This document shows positions 34,315-45,800 of a DNA stretch of 64,000 nt, one piece after another. Made by a program: the position numbers and the translations under genes. How positions within the stretch are numbered: the first letter of the stretch is position 1; the number at the start of each line of letters is the position of its first letter. Below the pieces are notes generated by a model. It was given only the letters and a program-made list of their open reading frames with translations, was not told the origin of the DNA and did no database searches. The stretch is from Siphonodentalium dalli. Lineage: Eukaryota; Mollusca; Scaphopoda; Gadilida; Siphonodentaliidae. The stretch lies in assembly GCA_032622095.1 (NCBI GenBank), contig CP136067.1, positions 58,199,899 through 58,263,898 of the forward strand, read 5' to 3'.

Positions 34315-35363
34315 TTTTATGTTTACCCATGAAAACATAGTGTCGTTGTCCGGATTGACCACTCGTCGTGTGTCCGTCCGTCTGTCTGTCCGTAGACACT
34401 TTACGCATGGTGCAATAACTCAAATATTTTCTATCTGATCGCAACCATATTTGGTATGTGAGTTTCTCAGCCCAAAATACAGATCGAGTTCGAATATGGG
34501 TTTGATCCGACTATATTTAACTGAGTTATGGCCCTTTTTTCAAAAAAATATATTCACTCAAAAAACAAATAAAAAAATATATATATAAAATAAAATATTT
34601 TTTGTTTAAATAATAATAAAAAAAATATTTTAAAGTTAACAAAATTTGAAAAACTAACAGCATTATAACTCTGCCAAGGGTACCCCAAGTCACCACACCA
34701 AATTTGGTTTAAATCGGTCCATAATCTTGTGTTATGTACTGGTAAATTTGTTTGGAGCGACTTTAAACCCATTCACCAATTCCATCCCATGCCTTTGGAC
34801 TACTTAGCTATTGATAAGGCGATTTTATTTTCTGATGTCTCTTATGCCAATGTGCAAATAAAGAAAGCTATGTATATCACTGAGTATATCACTCGACAGA
34901 TGGCCTGAGGTCATTATAAATGTTATTGGTTTAACAGAGATGCCAACATCAATATAAACAATGTCTGTGATTTGTTGACAGCTCTGCTATATAATTGATA
35001 TTAATGGGTCAGCAGTGAGGTGTCTTTATCTTGATGGGTGTTGGTAGAATATGATACACTATCCTTGTAAACTTAAATTTGACTCTCTTAACACAAGTAT
35101 TCCATGTCCAGGTCACCTTTTTCACATTTAACCCAAGGCAGTGGTGGTGCAGCATTACATATCCTGTACCAGTGCATTCTCTTATATACATGCGAGTGAC
35201 CCATAAATTCCAATATTTGTGTTATGTACATTTGTCTATAATAGTACATAACAGTATACTCTATAATTCAACGTCAAAACTCTCATTTATGATTCCGATC
35301 ATAGTAATTTACTATCGCTAAGTGATGGGTTAACATCTGCCGATCGTGATCGGCCTCTCGTTT
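34315..35363 (+). mobile_element. Pearl/Helentron-like element with internal insertions
   Basis: Leader TTTATGTTTACCCATGAAAACATAG lacks the central palindrome of other copies; a GTCC/GTCT tract and one to two core units follow to about 34545. The 3' hairpin end, GCCGATCGTGATCGGCCTCT, is at about 35340-35359. Between lie AT-rich DNA, a core-like unit (34640-34760) that is inverted relative to 37785-37905, and a MITE fragment (about 35168-35205). Confidence 0.6.
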
Positions 35364-35441
35364 TTTACCAAATTGGTTGCAATATTGGAAGCCATCTTGA
35401 GTAATTTTGTATAAAAACACATTCATGTGACGCACTTAAGA

Positions 35442-36547
35442 CAGGCCTCAGCTCACAAGGCGACTCAGGCGAGATTGTTGCCTTACTGTCGCCGACTTCG
35501 CCCTATCGTCGCTCTAAGGCGAAATCGAAGTCGCCTTCAATTTTAGGAGGATTTTATTTTATTTTTTTCTTTATTTTTTTTCTAGTTTTTTTCCCGGACA
35601 TGTCTGGACATGTCCGTATATAGATGAATTGTGGCGGTCATCCCAAAAAGAAACAGAGATGCAGAGCCAAAGACCCAAGTGTTTAAAATAAAAAAATAAA
35701 ATATGACCTATTGTTTTGTGTTGTTATTCCGTCGCCTTTGTTCCCTTTGCGGTAATGAATGTTAATCACGAATGTTTTGACATGCTGAAAACAAGATGAG
35801 ATGTTCGCATCTGTGTTGTTACTGACCATCGTGAGTGTCACAAATGAATGTTTTTATTAACTTAAAAGACCGCCGCCCCGCTTTTCAGATATAAAACAAT
35901 TACGACATTATCAGAGTATGTACCCGGCGCTTCGGAAGTTCGTTTCGGTAACGCGTCGGACTTTTTGAAGAGACCGACTTCCGTAAATAAAATAATGTCA
36001 AGTTTATTGCTTTAATCGGATTATACCAGTGATGTTGGCATTAATTAAGGGAGGCCATTATTTAATAAAAGCTTTTGCAACTCCTTTGTTAGTCCTTCTT
36101 GTTTATTTTAGCGGACACCCACATTACAGCCGTGACCAAATTAAACTTAAAAAGTTACATGCATCATGATTCAAACTGTACAAACGTATCTTCCAAGCTG
36201 CAGTCTAGGAAATAATACTACTTTCATAAATTTACTGTAACTTGATAATTGTCTTGCTTAAATGATAGCTACACAAAACATTTCCAAAAATTTTAAATGT
36301 ATAATAACAATTAATTAAGCTAATTTCAGATAAAGTCAAATTTTTTTAGTTTTATTTGTTATTTTATCTTTTTAAATTTTCATTAATTTTGTATTGTCAG
36401 ATGTTCTAAAATAAAGCGATATTTGAAAATTGTCAATTTTTGGTAGTCTCCCCACCCTGAAGTCTCCCTAAATTTCCTGAAGTCTCCCTAAATTTCCTGG
36501 AGGGAGACTTCAAGTCTCCCTGTTCTGGACCCCTAGGCTGAGGCCTG
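35442..36547. mobile_element. Non-autonomous DNA transposon with CAGGCCTCAGC ends
   Basis: Inverted ends CAGGCCTCAGC / GCTGAGGCCTG, flanked by CTTAAGA on both sides (35435-35441, 36548-36554). The left part has repeated GGCGA/TCGCC motifs around 35457-35545; similar motifs recur at 48550-48630. The right part carries TGAAGTCTCCCTAAATTTCC twice. Seven-base duplication as for the element at 5892. No transposase frame. Confidence 0.85.
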
Positions 36548-36744
36548 CTTAAGATAGATAAAAACAATAAACATCTTTGATACCAAAGATAGTTCCATTT
36601 ACTTGAATAAATAATGACCCAAACCTGAAAAGTTAATTTTTGCCAATTTTGATGTCAACTTTGTGATAGAAAAATCCAATAATTATGGTAATGTCAGTGG
36701 TTACATTAGTAACACTTAACCAATGTGCATCAGCAATGTTAGAA

Positions 36745-37460
36745 ATTAAGTATATAAGACAGAATAGCCAATTTTATTCATCGACCACAACTTGTAAGCG
36801 ATTACATGGCATGCTGGGCCAATATTGACCATTTCCCAGGTTTTGGTCGCCATTTTGGCAGCCATTTTCAGAACAAGTGACAATTTTGGTTCCATTGAGT
36901 TGAAATATTCATAAGTCATGGTATGCCTCAGTTAGTTTGCACAATTCTGTCCATTTCTTGTTAAAATATGATAGAATCCTACCGGTGACTTTTGGTGAAA
37001 TTTCATACCAAGTTCTGTAAAATATAATTTTTGAGGGATCGGAAGGGACTAGGACCCCATGAATGGCATATTTCATTGCTTCAATGATCAGTTAATATGA
37101 ATCATAAAAAATTAAAGTCACAATTCTGAACCAGTTCCATACAGCAGAAACTGATCTAGAAGATATTAGTGAAAAAATGTCAAATTTTCCACTTACGGCT
37201 ACCATTTTGACGGCCATCTTGATGGGAGTTCCAATTTTACCCTAAAAATGTGGCATTATATCTCTCAGAGTCATACTTACTGTATATGCCAAATTTAAAT
37301 CGCATGTTTCATGGTAAAATTAATTGCGACATTTAATAAATTATATAATCAAGAAACGCTCTTTAAATTCAGAAAACCCCTAAAAAGGGGGTTAATGTAA
37401 AATTTCATATTTGAACAATTGCCTTGAAAATTTGACTTAATCTACTCCACTATTACGATC
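36745..37460 (+). repeat. Right member of the ~750-bp inverted repeat pair
   Basis: Counterpart of 30530-31316 in opposite orientation, see there. About 5.4 kb separates the inner ends. The short ATTTTGGTCGCCATTTTGG stretch and similar explain the small open frames here. Confidence 0.8.
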
Positions 37461-37951
37461 ATTAAACGGACTGCTGATTGCATGGATAACCACATATCTG
37501 TATTCGTTGTAATTGGTCTACCGGTGAGCGAGCTCATTGACAGTTGTGAATGAAAACTTGAAGCAGAGTTCAAACAGCATTACAAAATTAGTTTTCATGA
37601 ATTATATCTTAGTATTGTTGGATTTCAAATGACTTCATGACTCAATTTGGTGACATGCTTTTGAACAGAAATTGTTTTTTCTAAAAACTAAATAATATTA
37701 AATTCTAATTGAATGCTTTAATAATCACAAAAACTCGCTTGTTTTTTAATATCATTCATTTTGGTTGGTAGAGTTGTTTACTTGTTTTGTCTTGAAAACT
37801 GCTCCGATTTCAACCAAATTTGGTGTGGTGACTCGGGGTACCCTGGCGGAGGTTATAACGGCGTTAGTTTTTCAAGATTTTTATTTAAAAAAATATAATT
37901 AAATAAATTAAAAAAAAACAAATACACTCACTATGGTCTGTGTCATCCAAC

Positions 37952-39514
37952 TGGTCAAATCAAATCAATCAATTTATGGAATTTCAGGGATGTATATAAA
38001 CAATTCAAATTCAAAAGTCCTTCCAATTTCATGTCTATTTTGTCAACCTCATTTTCCTGATTCCAGAACAGAAAACCATTTTCAGATTCGTTAAGTATTT
38101 TCCGAGTTGATGCCTTCAAAAATGGAAGTTTACCTGATTTCGATGCCACAATTTCTAAGAATGAGCCAATGGGTCTAAATTTTTAATCTGAAATGGGATT
38201 TGGATAAATGAGTTTGAGCAATAATTTGAACGAAAATGGTCATCTCACATGTTAAAATTTTCTGTCTCAGTGCCAGATTGTTTATGTGGCGGTCCTGCCT
38301 TCGAGATAACTGGTATAAGTCAACTATGATGCTGAATAAAGGCTCCCAAAGGGAGCTTGTTTCAGCTAGTTAATAGTAAAGCTTTGGAATATAATATGGC
38401 ATAAGTATCTCATTATATTTTTGGATTTGGCTGCATATACTAACAAGTCTGCTATTTCTGACATATTCTACTGCCCTATTTTTCAAGAATATTTAAACTG
38501 TATTTTGGATGAGTCAGGATGAGTGTCTTGTAACAGATTCTGACACTTTTCAGCACAGACACATTCAAAACAATCTTTGATGCTTTTACAACATAAAATA
38601 ACTCATCATTCTAAATATATTTTTCAGCCAGATAGCCATGATATCTCTATGCTAAACTATGAGTATATATATAATAAGAAACATAATCACCACCTCAAAA
38701 AAGTAAGTTCCAACCTCATGTTATACCCCATATCTCTTACCGGGTATGCTATTTGTCAAATCAAATTGAAAATTTAAACTAATTGAGAACATGGCAAATG
38801 CAGCATAGAGTTAATTCACCAGATGCTGTTATTACCTTCTTTTGAATGGTGTTTGATTGGAAAATTTTCCATTTAAAAAAATCACACTTTGTACCTTGAC
38901 ATGCACTAATCAGTTGCCATGATGTCGGAAGTTAGTGGCAAGATTTTGAAACAAAACCTATCTGATTTACCCCATTCACTCGAAATAAAGCGTGCCCCAT
39001 ATGACGGATAAAGGGCCATCGCCATAGGTCTATAGGCGGCAAACATGTGTGTAGTGCAGGATGGGTGTTTCGCTGAATGCAAGGGGAAAACACCAGGCCA
39101 AAGTTCAAGAAACTGGCTATGTAAAAGACCGCCCAAGTCATAGAAGACCAAAAATCGCATCTCGAAGGCAGGACCGCCACATGAACAATCTGGCACTGAG
39201 ACAGAAAATTTTAACATGTGAGATGACCATTTTCGTTCAAATTATTGCTCAAACTCATTTATCCAAATCCCATTTCAGATTAAAAATTTAGACCCATTGG
39301 CTCATTCTTAGAAATTGTGGCATCGAAATCAGGTAAACTTCCATTTTTGAAGGCATCAACTCGGAAAATACTTAACGAATCTGGGAATGGTTTTCTGTTC
39401 TGGAATCAGGAAAATAAGGTTGACAAAATAGACATGAAATTGGAAGGACTTTTGAATTTGAATTGTTTATATACATCCCTGAAATTCCATAAATTGATTG
39501 ATTTGATTTGACCA
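37952..39514. repeat. Foldback structure: 355-bp inverted arms, 853-bp spacer
   Basis: Arms 37952-38306 and 39160-39514 are reverse complements with only a handful of differences. Each arm contains the same 64-codon frame (starting MASKSGKLPF), with two or three substitutions; its product is unknown. The inner end of each arm carries a piece of a Tc1/mariner transposase sequence, so the arms postdate or copied a decayed transposon. The spacer (38307-39060) is otherwise AT-rich with no gene recognised. Confidence 0.92.
39061..39220 (+). pseudogene. Tc1/mariner-like transposase fragment
   Basis: The frame reads VQETGYVKDRPSHRRPKIAS followed by RRQDRHMNNLALRQKILT. This matches the Tc1-family DNA-binding region around 'ETGSVKDRPRSGRPR-TT--QDR-I---ALRNR---T', between the paired helix-turn-helix domains. 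The upstream part (about 38990-39070) looks like the preceding HTH in broken frames. No DDE catalytic domain follows; the homology stops about where the arm sequence of the foldback takes over. A dead remnant, about 50 residues. Confidence 0.75.
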
Positions 39515-39639
39515 AATTTATTTTGCAAAATTGACCAATTTCCATTTTTCCGATTTGTGTTGATTTTAGTATGTTGTTTATATAGGGTTTATGTACTTAT
39601 TCCAGCAAAAAATATTCTGTTTTTTTTTCCTCATAAATG

Positions 39640-39797
39640 CACAGGACTATGTGGCCATAGGGAGTCTCGCATATATAAGAGAGTACATTGGGCTAACAAT
39701 ATTTACCTTGACCTTGTAAGCCAATGCATTCATAAAAGATAATGTGCTGACACATGATATTTAATGCTGCACCAGCGCAGTTCCCATCTTAAAAGGG
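39640..39797. mobile_element. MITE of the GCATTCTCTTATATATG family, left end truncated
   Basis: Contains GGAGTCTCGCATATATAAG, AACAATATTTACCTTGACCT, and the right end CTTAAAAGGG followed by TTAA (39798-39801). Confidence 0.7.
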
Positions 39798-39801
39798 TTA
39801 A

Positions 39802-41274
39802 CGGTAATTTTTACCAGATTTATTTTACGATTATTCATCTCATTTTCGAATTTCTTCTTCATTGATTTTTTACCAGAATTTGATTTTGAGCTGTTTTTGC
39901 ACAATCACATCATATGGCCTTTGTACATGAACAAAGGCCCATCTGATGTAATGGTGAAAGACAGAGTAAGCATTTTGGACATTCCCGTCTACATTTTGGA
40001 CAAACCACAGGCATATTTTGTCATGCCCTATATATAGCGATGCTCTTGTTCAATATCTATTTATTATCAATATAAATTTGTAGGATTACTGAGACAAACA
40101 GGTTTACAGTCTGATTGTCCCCAAACTTGTAAGTTAAGTCAGAGTGAACAGTACATGTATATGGTAGGAAGCTGCTATTAAAAACATGAATCGTGATGCA
40201 TCATGGTAACATCCTGATGATGCAGAGAAAGAATCGTGATGCATTGAAATCGCGATGCATCGTTGCAGCCCTAAAAATTATGCTGCTATTAAACTAATTG
40301 CTAACTTTGGGTTGTGACTACCATTGATATACACAGACGATGTGTGTAATTTAAATTATCCAACTTCGTGACTAAATAAGTACTCTTTGCGACTACCGAT
40401 AGATCGTATTGCCTTCCGTTTTGGTCAGGGAATTTCAAAGTAGCAAATCGGGTTTGCTGCTATGCAAATATTGTCACCATATGTATATAAGCACCATTTT
40501 TTTAGCAATAACAAACTGGTTCAAATTTGGTTTTATAACGCTGCAAATAACATCTAAATCAAGTTATCCATCGCTTATACAAACGCATATAGACTACTAA
40601 TTTGAGTACCCCGTAGTACCGTGTACAGTGGTACTCAACACTCAGTAACCGGTACCGGGAATATTGTTCTAGTACCGACGGTTCCAGTACTGGTACCGTT
40701 GAGAAAAAAGCCTGGGTCAGTGACACTTATCCAACACTGGTTACCCAGTTGACCCATTCACATTCGATGCTGTTGAGTGTAAAATGTGTGATTTATTAAA
40801 ATGGAAAATTTTCCAATCAAATGGCATTCAACAGAAGGTTATAACTTATAACACTATCAGGTTAAAATATTAAACTATTTTAAGTTTTATTTGAATCCTT
40901 TCCCGTCTCAGTTCAATTAGGCACATACGAAAGTGTATATAGAAAAACCCAACTTATGATTATAGTATGGGTGCAATATTACACCCGTCTTTTGAATTAC
41001 GGGAGCAAATAAATGTTCTCGCTGTGTTTTCCACATGGGAAGGACTGCCTCTACATTTTCTGACTATTACTAGACAAAGGAAGTTATCATAATCCATGCT
41101 TACTATGTGCACAAACAGAATAATTTTTTTTTTAAAAGCCTCCCTCCCCAACAGATTTTTTTTTTAAATTGCCAAGAATCTATCTATTTTTTTTACCTAA
41201 TATGCTGCAATTCCCATGTTCTCAACTCATTCAAAATTTCAATTTGATTGGATGAATAACGTAGGAGATATGAG
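39802..41274. other. Stretch without recognised genes, hAT-end-like motifs
   Basis: At about 40187-40270 the sequence ATCGTGATGCATT...GCGATGCATCGTTGCAGCCCTA looks like one end of another hAT family, but no partner end is visible; the 12-mer GCTGCTATTAAA occurs on both sides (about 40173 and 40282). At 40600-40700 there is a GTACCG-rich patch. No gene supported. Confidence 0.4.
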
Positions 41275-42068
41275 TAGGGGTGCCACGATTAATCGTATAA
41301 TCGATGAACCGTTGATAAAGCCGATAATCAATTACCATTTCCGTCGTCGATTAATCTCCGTTATTTATTTCGGACGTCAGAAAGTGCCGGGTATTATTGA
41401 ATACCGTGTTTGTTTACACAGTTTAATCTACAACCGAAGGTTTAACAACCTTTGATCGTGCATCAGAGCGATTCTGACAACATGAGTATACTTAGATGTT
41501 ACTAGTACAGGCTATCACTTATCGTGTGAACGGTGTGGTGAGTGCTGAATGAAACTCACTATTACTATCACAATTATTTAACTTGTTCTGAGTTTTAAAA
41601 TTTCTTGGTGGGGGGCTACCTTTGTGATTGTTATCCATGCACACTCTGGAAGTTTGCTGAAACTTACAGTTTCTGTAACATTAGATTCCTTTTTTTAGGA
41701 ACCGCCGGCAGTCTGTCAATGCATTCCTATTTTTATATTGTTTGTATGTTTAGCTATTCATAACACTGAAATTAATGGCTATGTTCGTTCTAATGAACTC
41801 ACAATTATTATAACCTTGACATCGCCCTGCATCGCCGAGAATTGTGCTGGTATTGAATACATTGTGCTCATTAGTGATTACCAGTGGTTTATGGTGCACA
41901 TTATTAACGTAAAAATTACATCAGCCGAGTTGTTTAACCAACACCCAGCCAATAGGCCATATTACGGAATACTTCCACTGTTATTGATATTAGGCACGAT
42001 TAATCGATCATAATCAATTATTGACGACCGATTATCGATTATCAAAATCAATAATCATGGCACCTCTA
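41275..42068. mobile_element. hAT-type transposon with perfect 8-bp target duplication
   Basis: Ends TAGGGGTGCCACGATTA and the complement of TAGAGGTGCCATGATTA (two mismatches), flanked by GATATGAG on both sides (41267-41274, 42069-42076). Subterminal TCGATTAATC/ATAATCGAT motifs are repeated at both ends. A 91-codon frame (41738-42013) shows no transposase motif. 794 bp, non-autonomous. Confidence 0.92.
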
Positions 42069-42099
42069 GATATGAGGTATTATATGAGGGGGGACTTAC

Positions 42100-42745
42100 T
42101 TTTTAGCTCAAATAGATGGTACACCCAACAGGCCACATCCCTCATCCGATCGTCACTAAACTTCAGTCCTCCCAATTGGCCACGGCAATAAGCAATGCTG
42201 TGGCAACATGTGGCATCTAACATGCCACATCATTAAATTTGCCCTGGGACAGGTTTCCTAATTTCGAGGGCTTAAACTTCATATGGGTCTTCGAGGTGAC
42301 ATCCAAATGAGAGCCATATATTTTTTTCAGTAATTCGTCAAAAAACATGGCTGCCAGCAGTCATCTGGATTTAAAAATAGAATCTATCAGCACACCCTGC
42401 AGCCTGCATTTATTGGAGAAATGTTTTGAAAATTTACAGGTTTAGGATCACCTCTAGATGGGAGCTATCGAATTTGAACGATAAATTTTCTATTAAAAAC
42501 ATGGCTGCCAGCAACCATCTTGGAGTTTACTCTTTGCATGACTAAATAATTCAGCATGCCCTACACTAGTCAACATTTTTCATCCAATTTATCCCAAACT
42601 TCAAGTGGCTCTTCGGGTTGACCCCTGGCATTACCTACACATTTCAACTTTCCGCCATCCTTATCGCTCCATTAACTGTAATGTATGACATTAATTATCC
42701 CCCTTTCCAAGTTGAGCTAGATATATACAGTGTCATTGGCACTTT
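42100..42745 (+). repeat. AGCTCAACTT-family copy
   Basis: Core units with CACCCAACAGGCCACATCC, AACTTCATATGGGTCTTCG, CATGGCTGCCAGCAGTCAT and the tail with GTTGAGC...CAGTGTCATTGGCACTT. Ends next to the presumed 3' end of the tetraspanin gene. Confidence 0.65.
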
Positions 42746-42757
42746 CATTTTAAGGTG

Positions 42758-42826
42758 TTAAAATAAGCTGTAGCACTGAGTGGATTTTACTGGTGGGTCC
42801 ATTCGAACTTCAAATAATGGAACCAG
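42758..42826 (-). CDS. Tetraspanin, tentative last exon
   Basis: After a TACTGTTCTACAG acceptor the frame reads LVPLFEVRMDPPVKSTQ then CYSLF and TAA. Phase 0 fits. The end carries YSLF, a YXX-bulky sorting signal like those at tetraspanin C-termini. Against it: the intron would be only 55 bp while the others exceed 1 kb, and reading through the donor would instead give a short tail VSLTGEK. A more distant last exon is possible. Confidence 0.4.
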   Translation of the reverse strand: MVPLFEVRMDPPVKSTQCYSLF

Positions 42827-45800
42827 CTGTAGAACAGTATATTTTAAGATGTTCTAACTATTTTTCCCCAGTGAGACTGACCTGTATTAATGCAACAGCA
42901 ATTGCTACACCGCCAACCATTACAAAATTTTCTTGGACGAACTCCAAAGCTGCATTCTTGCAAGACTGAAATAAGTCATTGTATGTTAATATTACATGAA
43001 CAATTTATGAACTAATTTATGTGAAATGACAGCATCATCAACTCACTGTATATATTTAGCTTCCTAATTACTAGCCCATAGAGCACACACTGTCACCAAG
43101 TAATACTGAGTATATCAATACCATTTTGTGAATTTCCCGTAAATTGTGCGATCATGAATTTTTGTGATTTCTGGCACCAATATGGATGTATTTCTGTATT
43201 TGAGAAGTACCGTACTGTCTAGCAATATACAATTTGGGAACTTATTTTTGGCAGAATTAACCCTTTGATAACTGAATATTTGTTGAGTAGTTACTGGGAT
43301 TCCATTCATCAAGAGGCCTAAAAAAAGAAGTTCCATTTCTGGTAACCCGACCGACTCATTAATTTTGGTCAAGACTATTTTTTTTCCCGGTCGATAAATT
43401 TTGTTTTGACATCTAGCGAGAGGACTTCCGCATAGGGTATCAATGTATTTCTCTGTCACCATATAATAGCGGTAATTTACGCAATGAAACTGACAGTAAC
43501 GAGAAGTTGAAATAATAAGAAACACAAGAAATACAGAATAATGTGGCACGTCGAAATGCATGCATCTGAGAACAGCCAATTCTAAGGTATAGATACTGGT
43601 ACTGTACCACTCATGAGTTAAAGCATATTTTTTTTTTTTTTAAAGTCATTTGCTATTTGCTATTGCAGATTCCACCCTGTAGTATTATTTAAATCTTGAT
43701 AATGTTCCCCCTTTAATATTAATCCACCCTGTAACTATAGCGTACTATTATTACGCACTCGAGAGTCAGCTATTATTTTAACTAACATCAGCAGAACATT
43801 ACTGAGGCTGTTAAATGTTTGTATAACTTTTAGACACAAAATAATTGAACAACTGAAAAATTTAACAGTCAATTACAACACTCAATACCAGGGCTCGAAA
43901 TGTTCTGAAATATTTTTACTTTTTACAGGGGACAGGTGGAATTATTTCATACCTGTCATCTGAGAATTTTGCCTGTGCATATGTGAGATCATAACATGTC
44001 TTTGAGGAGTTGACAGATTAAATAATTTCATTCAATAATATAATTTTAAAACATTTAACATTATAACCAGTATAACTGAATTGCAAATTTTTTTAATTAT
44101 CAGATTATCCACCAAAACTGGGCATTTAATAATCTCACCAAATTATTTCTTTCTCATTTAGAAGTTTAGGGATACTGGTGGGAAACAGTCTCGATACCGT
44201 AAATCCCAGCAAATCAATCTGTAAATATCAACCACAGACTTAGATATGTCTCAATCCGACATAGATATTGCTCTATATTATAACAAAGCCTGTAGATTAA
44301 AATCATGGAAGTCACCTGTCACAGGTAGCACAAGAATCTACTTTTCACACAGAAGCAGTGACCTGCTCCATACTATAGCACATCGATCTTACCTTTGGGT
44401 GCATTACATCTGTATCAAATACAGTGTTGTTGCAGTTTGGGATGCGGCAGCATGACGAAGGGAACTCTGCGCCATCTCGAGCCTCGACAGTCTCTGTAGA
44501 ATTATCTGTGTAGAACCAACTGGTCTGCCAGTCAGTTGTCTGGTTGTAACCACAGCATTTCAGCTGTAAAGAAAACAACAGTATCTGAAATATTATAAGT
44601 TTAATATTGTGGTAGATTAAAGGTAACATGGTGTGACATTGAAGGCTTGGAGTTCATGTTCAACGGAGCTGTGAATCGATGAGGTCGAACATAGGCTACA
44701 TGCTGTCAATGTCACACCATGTAACCATCAATCCTCCGCAATAACGTATATATGTTCCGATGACAGTCCTGGTCATTAATAGCTGAGAAGTCAAAGTCGG
44801 CTTTCTGACCATTCAAAGATGTATGACATAAGGAGACAGAACATCAGTGAATAGTATTAGTGTTACGAAGCAAATATTTATATGTTCATACTTAAATGTT
44901 AAAAATACTCTTATCTCTTCCAGGCCATTTTTCTAAAACCCAATTTATATACCTATTTTGCAAATAAAAAACCACACAAAACTGAATATTTGGTATATTA
45001 TTTGTCTAAGGCATAATATAGTGTTTTATTTCAGATGCAACCAAGTGAAATCTCTTTGATTCGAAATTACATTGCTTTGATGGAGGGTACTAACAAGACC
45101 GAGTTCTCCTTCTTGCTATTTCCACAGTTGCTTGTTCTAAAAATAACCCTTTTACCGTCCCATTAGAAGGTGGACATTATTCGAGAAAAATTCCAAATAA
45201 CACTAATATTAATTGATAGAAGCTTTTATGGACAGGTGACCTTGATTCAAATAAATTATTTATATCCCGGAATCTATATAAATCTTGCTAGGAAGAGATA
45301 CACAATCATTAATAATATATAGACTAGTGTTCAAACCTCATATTTTAAATGTATACATCAGTTATATACACCACTTGAGAGAAGCAGATAAAAAAAACGG
45401 TATATCAATGTTATATGCAGGGTCTGTGTTGGCCCAAAATTTACTTTCGCCAAATGTAATTGTTTTTTGCCAATTTTCTCATGAGTTGCCAATGATATTG
45501 GGCCGAAATTAAGGTGTTTATTGAATATTCATTCCTATGCTTTGACTATAGTTATATAAAAGACTTAACACAGATAGAGACATCCGTTAGCATAAAAAAT
45601 ACACCAATCTCCCATTAACATGCCTGTAGAAGGGCTGCATTAAAGCTAAACTAAGAGGATTAGGTGTGATCATCACTATCGAACCTCATGTCCCTAGCAG
45701 TTTGATATTAAGAATACTACAATCCAATTTAATAACTACCTATTGATAGATGAGACAACTTTCATCAGCCTTCACATATCCCCTCCAACATATTCCCTTT

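Noticed and set aside
43115-43579. 154-codon open frame on the minus strand in a tetraspanin intron
   Set aside because: No recognised domain, no splice sites that fit, composition like the AT-rich intron; the tetraspanin exons join in phase without it.
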